NCBI GenBank assembly: GCA_026770585.1
Contig: MU646328.1
Span: 541,342-553,111, forward strand
Length of the DNA stretch: 11,770 nt
Source of the DNA: Baffinella frigidus
Lineage: Eukaryota; Cryptophyceae; Cryptomonadales; Baffinellaceae
Direction of reading: 5' to 3'
The translations under genes and the position numbers were made by a program. The notes beneath the pieces were generated by a model that saw only the letters and a program-made list of their open reading frames with translations, did not search any database and was not told the DNA's origin. Below, piece by piece: positions 6,094 through 11,770 of the stretch (positions are counted from its first letter, which is position 1; each line of letters opens with the position of its first letter).

Positions 6094-6983
6094 ATGATTA
6101 AGACGATAATGGAAACATGGGAACTGGCGGGCAGGTACGCCGCGCGTCAGGACGGCACGCTGCGGTACAGCGAGTTTGCGGCGGCGGTACGGAGCGGGGA
6201 GCTGGCCGCGCGGCACGGGATTGCTGAGTGGGCGGATCGGGATCTGCAGGTGCCCCGCCCCGCAACCATCGACCCCAAGCCCTGAACTCTGAACATGAAC
6301 CTGGACCCTGGACCCTGCACCCTGAACCATAAACCCTCAACCCTCAACCATAAACCCTGAACCCTGACACCTAAACCCTGCACCCTAAACCCTGCACCCT
6401 TGACCATAAACCCTAAACCCTAAACCCTAAACCACACACCCTAAACCCCAAACCCCAGACCCTAAACCCTGAAACCCTAACCGTAAACCAGGACCTCTGG
6501 CGGTCGGTCGACCAGACTAACAGCTTCGGCGGGACCGTGGACATCGAGGTGACCCCACACCTTAAAACGCTCAACGCTCAACGCTAAACCCTAAACGCTA
6601 AACGCTAAACCTTAAACCCTAAACCCCAAAGACGAAACTCCAAACTCTCAACCCTGCACCCTGAAACCTAAACCCCAGCCCCCAAACTCCAAACCCCAAA
6701 CACCAAATCCCAAACCCTACACGACCGCACACCACTCACGAACACCCCGCACCAACAACAGGACCTGGTCACCTTCCTCTGCGATTCATCCCCCGCACGC
6801 TCCTACTCCCCCCCCCGCCGCTCCCGCTCACCGCCCCCACGCGGCGTCTCCCGCTCCCGTTCGCCCCCCGGGAATGGCTCCAAAGGGCGTTCGCCCCCCG
6901 TGCTCTCCCGTCGATCGCCCCTCGCTGAGATGATGGTGGATGCGAAGGGGGGGGAGGTGGAGACGGCGCACTATGAGGCTGCG
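6094..6983 (+). CDS. EF-hand-like pair with Arg/Ser/Pro-rich tail; introns made of CCCTAAA-like repeat
   Basis: Three exons are all in phase 0: about 6094-6249, 6492-6548 and 6762-6983. Donors are CAG|GTGCCC, GAG|GTGACC and GCG|GTGGGC; acceptors are AACCAG|GAC and CAACAG|GAC. Exon A reads ETWELAGRYAARQDGTLRYS then EF and GELAARHG: an EF-hand loop keeping D5, G6, L8 and E12 but with Ala and Arg at ligand positions 1 and 3, so calcium binding is doubtful. Exons B and C join as DLWRSVDQTNSFGGTVDIED-LVTFL, a second EF-hand-like unit with a lengthened loop. A run of SP, RS and SRS dipeptides follows, then an acidic end (LAEMMVDAKGGEVETAHYEA). Exon A's true 5' boundary is unclear; ATG 6094 is simply the first in frame after a stop. 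Further exons probably follow beyond 6984. The function is a guess: a regulatory EF-hand protein. Confidence 0.65.
6250..6491 (+). repeat. Intron 1 filled with degenerate CCCTAAA/CCCTGAA repeats
   Basis: From GTGCCCCGCC the sequence passes within ~20 bases into ACCCTGAA, ACCCTGCA and CCCTAAA heptamer variants and ends CCGTAAACCAG. The heptamer array makes up about 200 of the 242 bases. No pyrimidine tract separates it from the AG. Confidence 0.8.
6549..6761 (+). repeat. Intron 2 filled with degenerate CCCTAAA/CCCCAAA repeats
   Basis: It starts GTGACCCCAC, continues as CGCTAAA, CCCTAAA, CCCCAAAC and CTCCAAAC variants to about 6720, and ends ACCAACAACAG. It is 213 bases long. The variant spectrum differs from intron 1 (more CCCCAAA and CGCTAAA). 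Confidence 0.8.
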
Positions 6984-7116
6984 GTGGGCAACCCTGGACC
7001 CTACACCGTGAACCGTGAACCGTGTACCTAAAACCGTGACCGCGAACCCTGTACTCTGCACCCTAAACCCTCAACCCTAAGCTCTAAACCCTAAACTCTA
7101 AACTACACCCTAAGCC
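6984..7116 (+). repeat. Start of intron 3: CCGTGAACC and CCCTAAA variants
   Basis: After GTGGGC the sequence enters ACCCTGG, ACCGTGA and CCCTAAA variants up to about 7116. The acceptor is not identified; TTTCTTTGGCAG near 7137 and CCTGACGCAG near 7191 are candidates, but neither opens a convincing frame. Confidence 0.75.
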
Positions 7117-7314
7117 CGTGTAGAAAGTTTCTTTGGCAGAAAGGCATTAATTAGTTCGTTCTCTCAGATAGTAATCGAGGATCCTGACGCAGGATGCAGG
7201 AGCCATTGATGGAACTAGGCCACGAAAACAATCAAACAGTGCCAACCGTTGAAGTTTCACTGCCAGCATCGTCAACTTTCGCCCTCATTATTTACGAAAG
7301 ACAAGAGGCTGTCT

Positions 7315-7360
7315 CGGGGGAGCGGCGGGTGTCCGCGGGATTTGCGGAAGAAGGAAACGA
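7315..7360 (+). pseudogene. Fragment of DLRKKE-type cassette
   Basis: The run CGCGGGATTTGCGGAAGAAG is shared with copies at 8850 and 8999. Here it is followed by GAAACGAGGCTGTCTCG instead of the donor region. It is isolated from the other copies by the foldback element and the next cassette family. Confidence 0.6.
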
Positions 7361-7375
7361 GGCTGTCTCGTTATT

Positions 7376-7554
7376 TTCGCGTTAACAGGGTAACGGCCTG
7401 AAAATGGGGTAGTTAGGCATACGGCATTGCCTAGGACCTCCTACCGCAGGCCGAGGGATCCTAGGACCAAAAAGTGTCGGCCTACGGTAGGAGGTCCTAG
7501 ACAATGCCGTAGGCCTGACTACCCCATTTTCAGGCAGTTACCCCATTAGCGTGG
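7376..7554. mobile_element. Foldback MITE-like element, ~67-bp inverted arms
   Basis: The left arm (about 7388-7454, GGGTAACGGCCTGAAAATGG onward) and right arm (about 7477-7543) are inverted with roughly 90% identity. They surround a ~22-bp centre containing AGGATCCTAGG. Weaker matching extends the arms to about 7376 and 7554. There is no coding potential. The sequence differs from the families at 8294 and 8509. Confidence 0.85.
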
Positions 7555-7597
7555 CCAACAGATGCGAAACCCTCCCTAATGAAGGACCCTGCAGCAG

Positions 7598-7849
7598 GAG
7601 CTTATGAAGGAGCTGCGGACAGTCAACGCCGACGCCCGCCGCATGGAACATGTTGAACTTGGATAAACATGGACTAGCAAACGGGATTCGGGTCCTTGTT
7701 AAATTCAGCGAGGGCCCTGATTATTAACTTCATCCAGATCCTATGGAAATCAGAACAGCTTTTTCTTGGATTAGAGCTAATGGAGGACCGTGGAACAGGA
7801 GGTGATGAAAGAGCTGCGGACAGTCAACGTCGACGCGCGCCTCATGGAG
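7598..7849 (+). pseudogene. Two copies of a 51-nt exon-like cassette, ELMKELRTVNADARRME type
   Basis: Copy 1 (7598-7648) follows CTGCAGCAG and reads ELMKELRTVNADARRME. Copy 2 (7799-7849) follows GTGGAACAG and reads EVMKELRTVNVDARLME. The two are 201 bp apart. Both are 51 nt, phase 0, helical and charged. The copy 2 donor is a weak GTCCCT; copy 1 has CATGTT in its place, so its donor is lost. Shorter relatives end ATGGAG|GTCCAC at about 8013 and ATGGAG|GTGAGA at about 8154, the last with a good donor. The family is unknown; a coiled-coil segment of a larger protein, possibly the EF-hand/SR gene, is plausible. Confidence 0.5.
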
Positions 7850-7855
7850 GTCCCT

Positions 7856-8000
7856 CTCGAACACAGAAAACAGAGGGACACACAGAAAACAGAGGGCTCG
7901 AAAACACAAGACAGAAAACAGAGGTTCGAAAACAGAAAACAGAGGACGACAGAGGTTCGACAACATAAAACAGATGGAAAGAGAGACCGAAAACAGATGT
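7856..8000 (+). repeat. Degenerate ACAGAAAACAGAGG minisatellite
   Basis: Purine-rich units such as GAAAACAGAGG, CACAGAAAACAGAGG and TTCGAAAACAGAAAACAGAG recur about eight times. It separates the second and third copies of the ELMKELRTVN-type cassette. The open frames across it (Lys/Gln/Thr/Glu-rich) come from the repeat. Confidence 0.9.
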
Positions 8001-8087
8001 TGGAGCTGATGGAGGTCCACCCCGACACCAGATGTTGAACTTGCCGTCCAAATTAGTGAACCTTAGAGCGGGAAAAATCCCGAGCGC

Positions 8088-8100
8088 ACCAAATTGGTGA
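8088..8100. repeat. 13-nt palindrome CACCAAATTGGTG
   Basis: Six-base arms surround a single A. It is short enough to occur by chance, but it has the same single-base centre as the two larger palindromes. The stretch 8166-8290 around and after it holds only GC-rich unique sequence with a faint further copy of the ATGGAG-GTC repeat. Confidence 0.6.
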
Positions 8101-8293
8101 GCCCGAATAGGCTGAGACAGGGCTAGGTTTCAGAGGTGACGCGTGCCTGATGGAGGTGAGAGGGTGAACTTGAGGGAGGTCTACCCCGGACACAGAGGGC
8201 GAACGTGGTGGAGTGACCCTCCAGCAAGTTCAACGTGCAGTGCCGCTCTGGAACCAGCACCCAGTAACACACTTTTGGAGGGTGCGATGCAAA

Positions 8294-8455
8294 CTTATCT
8301 CAGATAAACACTTTTAAAAGTCGTTTTCCTAAGTCAACTCCCCCACAAATCTGTCAACTTATGCTTTACTCTGCGAGCCCGTACGCATAAGTCGCCGGAT
8401 TTGTGGGGGAGTTGACTTAGGAAAACGACTTTTAAAAGTGTTTATCTGAGATGCA
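8294..8455. mobile_element. Foldback MITE, family member 1 (ends CTTATCTCAG)
   Basis: Arms of about 60 bp (8297-8356 against 8392-8452) are almost perfect inverted repeats, with ATCTCAGATAAACACTTTTA outermost and CCCCCACAAATCTG innermost. The centre is ~35 bp. GCAAAC occurs directly outside each end (8289-8294 and 8453-8458), a possible target-site duplication. The same family occurs at 10094-10248. There is no coding content. Confidence 0.9.
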
Positions 8456-8508
8456 AACACTAACCCCTGGGTCCCGGCAGATGGGAGCGAGAGCTAGTCC
8501 CAGCACCA

Positions 8509-8661
8509 AATATAATTAATTTCAGGAATGTCCTTCTAAACGAAGATTTGTACCAAGAACTTTTAGGATTTTAAAATATTCATACTTTTAGGGCTTCAAA
8601 ATATCTGGATTTGTACCAAGAATCGTTTAGACGGACAGTTCCGAGATTAATTCTATTATGG
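8509..8661. mobile_element. Foldback element with TATAATTAAT ends
   Basis: The left arm 8509-8543 and right arm 8623-8661 are inverted repeats at about 75-80% identity, containing TCTAAACGA and its complement. Inside are two direct copies of GATTTGTACCAAGAA (8545 and 8608) and of TTTTAGG-N-TT-N-AAAATAT. The complement of TTTGTACCA also occurs in the arms of the 2019-2181 element. The arms are more diverged than those of the other foldbacks, so it is probably older. Confidence 0.65.
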
Positions 8662-8663
8662 AT

Positions 8664-8884
8664 CGCGATGAGAGCGGCTGGTGCAGAAGGCTGCGCTATC
8701 TCTGAACCCTGCACCCGAAACCCAGCACCCTGAACTCAGGCAGAGCTTCGGAATACCACCTTCACACCCTTTTTGCTCACGTACCAAAGCTAAAGCTGCC
8801 CACCCGCAACACACTCTGGGAAGGTGCGGGAGGGGGGGCGGCGGGTGTTCGCGGGATTTGCGGAAGAAGGAAGATGTCACGCGG
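8664..8884 (+). pseudogene. Two damaged copies of the ERLVEKAARDLRKKEAATR cassette
   Basis: The first (about 8664-8697) keeps GAGCGGCTGGTGCAGAAGGC, reading ERLVQKAAL, before diverging. The second (8824-8884) keeps DLRKKEDVTR and ends ACGCGG|GTCTCT but is 8 bases shorter than the intact 8966-9034 copy, so it carries a frame change. They are about 190 bp apart. Confidence 0.55.
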
Positions 8885-8965
8885 GTCTCTCTCCGCTGAC
8901 AGACTATTGTTAAGTTGCCTTTCTGGGTCCGTGGTACAAACCCGTCAACTTTGAACACGCGGAAG

Positions 8966-9034
8966 GTGCGGGAGCGGGAGCGGCTGGTGGAAAAGGCTGC
9001 GCGGGATTTGCGGAAGAAGGAAGCTGCCATGCGG
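8966..9034 (+). CDS. Exon-like cassette VREREERLVEKAARDLRKKE type (best copy)
   Basis: Positions 8966-9034 give 23 codons, VRERERLVEKAARDLRKKEA then AMR, with strong helix and charge periodicity typical of coiled coils. The 3' edge is CGG|GTCTCG; in a related copy the same place is ACGCGG|GTGAGA (9251/9252), a good splice donor. The 5' edge is uncertain because no pyrimidine tract precedes it. Related 3' pieces are at about 9226-9251 (LQKTKTATR) and 9808-9837 (QRKEETATR). No family is recognised. Confidence 0.4.
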
Positions 9035-9036
9035 GT

Positions 9037-9440
9037 CTCGCCCATCCCACACAGAATGGGGGGAAATGTTTATTACTGATCGAAACCAACACGGGTCATG
9101 CCCATCTCACACTCTGCCTCAGGCGGGCCCATCCCATACTGCCTCAGAAAGAAATATCAGGGGGGAAAACGTACCACACAGCCTCAGGACTGACGGGCCC
9201 GCCTCTGGTTAGGTGGACTGGGAACTGCAGAAGACGAAGACTGCCACGCGGGTGAGACCAGAGAGAACCCCATCCCGCCTAGCCTGAGGCGCGTCTCACA
9301 CAGTATTAGGCGGGCTCATCTCACACGGCCTGAGGCGGGTCATCGTAGAGAAACAGAGAAACTCACCCTGCCCAACCTGAGGCAGATGGGCCCGCCTCAG
9401 GACTGACGGGCCCGCTTAGCCTGGGAAGGACGGGCCCGCC
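9037..9440. repeat. Degenerate array of GGCGGGCCCATCCCACAC / CCTCAGGACTGACGGGCCCG units
   Basis: Short GC-rich units built around GGGCCC, CCTGAGGC or GCCTCAGG and CCCATCCCACAC recur at least ten times at irregular 20-50 bp spacing. They reappear at about 9890-9920 and 10040-10060. Many contain GGGCCC and CCTNAGG dyads. No open frame is conserved across units. Two DLRKKE-type cassette tails are embedded in or next to it. Confidence 0.75.
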
Positions 9441-9457
9441 TCGAGTCTTGATTCGTG

Positions 9458-9562
9458 CGGTCAAGCAGCATCAACTCGGCGTTGTCTGTCACGCAGAAGT
9501 GCGCCGACAGTTCTTCATGCAGAACGGTCAAGCAGAATCAACTCGGCGTTGATTCTTCTTGA
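9458..9562. repeat. 26-bp direct repeat and a 15-bp-stem hairpin
   Basis: GGTCAAGCAG-[CA]-ATCAACTCGGCGTTG occurs at about 9460 and 9526. The second copy extends into a hairpin: TCAAGCAGAATCAAC (9528-9542), loop TCGGC, then GTTGATTCTTCTTGA (9548-9562), with one mismatch. The first copy does not form the hairpin. Confidence 0.8.
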
Positions 9563-9680
9563 CAGTCCACGCCGGGGCAGAAGCGGGAATGTTATTTTCA
9601 CGTCCATCTACGAGTAAAGTTGACTTTCACCTGGGAAACACGCCAAAAGTCTAGGGGTTGGAGCCGTTGTTGGGCGCAAT

Positions 9681-9723
9681 AATGTTTCACGCGTACCACG
9701 AAACACGTGTGGCGCGAAACGTT
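9681..9723. repeat. Imperfect inverted repeat AATGTTTCACGCGTACCAC
   Basis: 9681-9699 pairs with 9707-9723 (GTGTGGCGCGAAACGTT) with two small differences and a 7-nt loop. It is a possible small foldback or regulatory dyad; nothing else supports either. Confidence 0.55.
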
Positions 9724-10018
9724 GCGTTTGAAATCCCCACCTGGGTGGAAGAGCTCGAAAGGTTATGAGTCCTTTGTCAACTTAAGAGAGACCCGCTCCA
9801 GGTTTCTGAGCAGCGTAAGGAGGAGACTGCGACGCGGGTCTCGCCCGTCTCACACAGAAAGAGAAAAGATAGTTTGGGTGGCCCATCCCACACGGCCTCA
9901 TGCGGGCCCATCCCACGCAGCGAGAGAAACGTGCGTTAATTTATTTATTACTGATCGAAACCAATATGCCCACCATGAATTCCCTTCCGTGCAGGCCTTG
10001 TAAGACTGGGACATAGAC

Positions 10019-10037
10019 ATTTAGGGTTTAGGGTTTA
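10019..10037 (+). repeat. Short TTTAGGG tract
   Basis: Two perfect TTTAGGG heptamers plus a partial one. It is isolated between the GGGCCC-type units and the foldback at 10094. Confidence 0.9.
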
Positions 10038-10093
10038 GCCGGAGGCAGACGGGCCCGCCTCGTGTCTTGATTCTGCGTGGGAGGGTTTTAGGG

Positions 10094-10248
10094 CTTATCT
10101 CAGAGAAAGCGTTTTAGAAGTCGTTTCCATAAAGTCACCCCCCCCCATAAATCCGTCAACTTAGGCGTAGGGTAAAGGATAAGTTGACGGATTTGTGGGG
10201 GAATTGACTCAAGAAAAACGACTTGTAAAACACGTTCTCTGAGATAAG
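10094..10248. mobile_element. Foldback MITE, family member 2 (ends CTTATCTCAGAGAA)
   Basis: Arms of ~69 bp run in from CTTATCTCAG at 10094 and from its complement CTGAGATAAG ending at 10248. Both arms contain AAGTCGTTT and AAATCCGTCAACTTA. The termini and internal order match the 8294-8455 element, so the two form one family. The left arm has a C-run expansion (10137-10146). No clear target-site duplication is seen. Confidence 0.9.
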
Positions 10249-10667
10249 AGCGGGACAGGCCTGCGCGCGAGAGTGCCCCGTACGGCGAAGCATGTCTGGG
10301 CCAAAGTGACTTTTCGCGGTGTCGAAAGTTGACTTGTGGCGTGGATGCAGAAGTTGGAGTTCTTACCACGCCAGAATGATCGAGGGAAACCGACACCTTA
10401 TCCACGTGAGATGTGACGTGGTTGACTTCAGAAGGGGTTTCCCTTGGAAGATGTCAAAGGTGTCTCGAACGTGGATGTTTCGATCCCTCTGGCATGGTGT
10501 GCTTCCGCTGTCGAGCCAACTCGGCACATATAAGACAGTCAGGACCGGGATTCCGGTCCTGGCTTTTCATTTTAAAAGTGCATTTCCTTCAGGATTCAGG
10601 TTAACGTTTTTAAAATTGTGTCCCGTCCTCGCTCGGTAGCGGTCCGATAAATTTCATTGTGACGCAG
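10249..10667. other. No supported gene; hairpin and TATA-like site
   Basis: A 321-base frame at 10319-10639 starts with GTG, contains no recognised domain, and I do not support it as a gene. CATATAAG at about 10527-10534 resembles a TATA box, and 10541-10560 (AGGACCGG-GATT-CCGGTCCT) is a clean hairpin just after it. The motif AAGTTGACTT near 10327 recurs in other repeats of the window. Confidence 0.4.
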
Positions 10668-10712
10668 GAAGCTCAGCTGCGGTCCCCGAAACGCGCGAAT
10701 TTCCTCACGCAG
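10668..10712 (+). CDS. Candidate 45-nt exon, EAQLRSPKRANFLTQ
   Basis: ATTTCATTGTGACGCAG is followed by 45 bases (15 codons, EAQLRSPKRANFLTQ) and then CACGCAG|GTGCGT, a near-ideal donor. The following sequence passes at once into CCCCAAACTCCAAACC telomere-like repeat, as after the three EF-hand/SR exons. It could be a late exon of that plus-strand gene. The short length makes chance agreement possible. Confidence 0.4.
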
Positions 10713-10724
10713 GTGCGTACACCC

Positions 10725-10765
10725 CAAACTCCAAACCCCAAACCCGAAAACCGAAAACCAAAACG
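10725..10765 (+). repeat. CCCCAAA telomere-like tract after the 10712 donor
   Basis: CCCCAAACTCCAAACCCCAA and CCCGAAAACCG variants begin ~12 bases after the donor. C-rich strand is the sense strand, as in the introns at 6250-7116. Confidence 0.8.
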
Positions 10766-10847
10766 CAAAACGCGAAACGCGGACCCCCCCCAACCCTTTC
10801 ATTCATCACACACCCCATGCAATGAAAGGCTCGGGTTTTCTTGTTTC

Positions 10848-10968
10848 GCGTTGAGGGTTGAGGGTGCAGGGCAGGGTGGAAGGATTCAGGGTCTAGGGTG
10901 TGGGGTTTCTTGTGTGGGGTTCAGGGTTTAGGGTTTAGGGTTTAGGGTTTAGGGTCTAGGGTTTAGAG
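10848..10968 (+). repeat. TTTAGGG telomere-like array, G-rich on plus strand
   Basis: GTTGAGGG, GGTGCAGGG and GGGTTTCTTG variants lead into four consecutive TTTAGGG heptamers (about 10925-10952). Orientation is opposite to the tract at 10725-10765, with ~80 bp of AT-poor sequence between. Confidence 0.92.
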
Positions 10969-11419
10969 ACGGGATGCATGCGGAACCCTACACACCTGGT
11001 TCTCCTCACACCACTTATTGCACGTGTCGCCCCGCACCCGTCTACCAAACCGGGCTGCATACGTGGTTGTATCCTCTAGCAGGTCCAAATAAATAAGTCA
11101 TAAATGGAGGTTCGTGGTATTCTGCCGAATTTCGCCCCTCAATTTCGTCTTTTTTCAAATCTGAAAGCGCAGATCCTCGAGATTTGGTCGCCAGCTCCAG
11201 AATCTGCTAAAAGTATTCGAGCTGCGATGAAATCTTGAGATCTTTACTACAGGCCAAAGGTCGGATAAATGGCTCCAACTAAAGTGATTATAATCCTATT
11301 AGACCTGCAAGAGGATAGCCTCTACATCTATTGTACACTCTATTGCTGGCACAAATTAGCCTGTGCATATTTTGTGCGTGGGTTCCTGGTACCCTCTTGC
11401 ACGTGACGCCCCCCCCCCG
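10969..11419. other. No feature recognised
   Basis: The base composition is balanced to slightly AT-rich, unlike the minisatellites to the left. I see no open frame of note, no strong splice pair and no inverted repeat longer than about 10 bp. TTGCACGTG[TA]CGCC occurs twice (about 11019 and 11398). A C-run starts at 11409. Confidence 0.6.
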
Positions 11420-11683
11420 CTACGCTTCAACATTTATATAGACGCAGTCTAAAGTTGCCACCCAGTTGACTTCACTCCTATACTTCGTCCCAAACGACCC
11501 CCCCCCCCTCAACCCCCACCCCCTCCCCCCTAGGGAAGCGAGGAGATCCTCCAACGTAGTAATCTTGAGAAAAACATCTTTGTCAGGATATCTCCAAGGG
11601 GTGGTCGTCATCAAAGCCCCCCCCGCCCCCTCCCTTCCCGCAGACCCACCACACAGCCACCCTGAACCCCACGGCCTCCTCAC
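11420..11683 (-). CDS. Unrecognised minus-strand frame, doubtful
   Basis: The minus frame from 11683 includes MTTTPWRYPDKDVFLKITTL, EDLLASL, a Gly-rich run caused by C-tracts, then TKYRSEVNWVATLDCVYINV before the stop. The two non-glycine parts look more protein-like than the surrounding repeat-derived frames, but the middle and N-terminus are homopolymer translation. No family is recognised. GCGTCTATATAAATG on the minus strand near 11450 is TATA-like and could equally mean that this is upstream DNA. Confidence 0.2.
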   Translation of the reverse strand: MRRPWGSGWLCGGSAGREGAGGALMTTTPWRYPDKDVFLKITTLEDLLASLGGRGWGLRGGGSFGTKYRSEVNWVATLDCVYINVEA

Positions 11684-11770
11684 CCCCCCCCCCCCCCCCG
11701 TCCCCCCCCCCCCCCCCCCCCCCCACCCCCCCCCCCCCCCCCCCCCTTACCCCCCCCCCCCCCCCCCCCC
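11682..11770. repeat. Poly-C tract at window end
   Basis: Apart from about three non-C interruptions, the last ~88 bases are all C. Shorter C-runs precede it at 11409, 11499 and 11618. Homopolymers of this length are easily mis-assembled, so length and content are not reliable. Confidence 0.9.

Larger units (their letters stand above)
9069..9964 (+). repeat. Segmental duplication marked by an exact 21-nt repeat
   Basis: A 21-base stretch containing ATTACTGATCGAAACCAA is identical at 9069-9089 and 9944-9964. In both places it follows a cassette tail ending CGG|GTCTCGCCC and a CCCACRCAG block. The flanks are diverged, so this looks like an old duplication with a period near 875 bp. The stretch 9566-9800 between them has no gene I can support. 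Confidence 0.7.

Noticed and set aside
5803-6330. 175-codon minus-strand open frame
   Set aside because: It lies antisense to the EF-hand exon and telomere-like repeat, has no domain, and its openness follows from GC-rich codons on the opposite strand.
8289-8460. Clean 8-bp target-site duplication around the 8294-8455 foldback
   Set aside because: Only GCAAAC matches directly outside the arms, and the other family member shows no duplication, so it stays a possibility and not a feature.
10319-10639. 106-codon plus-strand frame
   Set aside because: It begins at GTG, shows no domain or splice context, and contains repeated MSKV pieces from a local sequence repeat.
1-11770. tRNA, rRNA or other structured RNA genes
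   Set aside because: I scanned both strands by eye for cloverleaf A/B-box motifs and conserved rRNA cores and found none; a covariance-model scan would settle it.
11682-11770. Poly-C tail as a biological element
   Set aside because: Homopolymer at a sequence edge is more likely to be a sequencing or assembly artefact; length cannot be trusted.

Overview
This is eukaryotic nuclear DNA, most likely from an alga with a complex (secondary, red-lineage) plastid. Three things point there. Degenerate plant/alga-type TTTAGGG repeats are scattered through it. Coding segments are short and bounded by spliceosomal GT/GC...AG signals with pyrimidine tracts and CTAAC-like branch sites. One gene has a signal peptide ending AAA|F, then a transit-peptide-like stretch, then a twin-arginine lumen signal, which is the layout of a thylakoid-lumen protein imported into a red secondary plastid. 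I cannot name the genus; cryptophyte, haptophyte, pelagophyte-type stramenopile and dinoflagellate are all possible.

Layout. 1-930: a CT microsatellite, three copies of a repeat ending in CTCGCAACCTGAC, and a ~31-bp minisatellite. 920-2300: on the minus strand, at least eight decayed copies of a short exon-like cassette (core TVYYKFVLATAPKEC), several with acceptor-like CTCTCTCCCCCGCAG ends and two with matching 55-nt mini-introns. 2019-2485: a foldback element and a second inverted repeat. 2550-3835: compound repeat units, each a G-run plus CTCGCAACCTGAC plus (TATATG)n; one is split by a 420-bp terminal-inverted-repeat element flanked by TA. 3862-4034: a TTTAGGG-like array.

4170-5496 (minus): the 5' half of a PsbP-domain thylakoid-lumen protein in four exons. 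The C-terminal half is absent and the gene runs out into the telomere-like array. 5543-5581 is a 39-nt palindrome between this gene and a plus-strand gene. The plus-strand gene has three confident phase-0 exons (to 6249, 6492-6548, 6762-6983) encoding an EF-hand-like pair followed by an Arg/Ser/Pro-rich tail. Its introns are largely degenerate CCCTAAA repeats.

7110-9850: a mosaic of foldback (MITE-like) elements, GC-rich minisatellites, and two further families of repeated helical exon-like cassettes on the plus strand (ELMKELRTVN and DLRKKEAATR types). 10094-10248 is a second copy of the foldback family at 8294-8455. A 45-nt candidate exon at 10668-10712 again runs straight into telomere-like repeat. 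10969-11400 shows nothing recognisable, and the window ends in long poly-C tracts that may be an assembly artefact.

Only the PsbP-like and EF-hand/SR genes are well supported. The rest is repeat-driven, and the recurring theme is short exons duplicated together with their splice signals inside minisatellite and telomere-like DNA.
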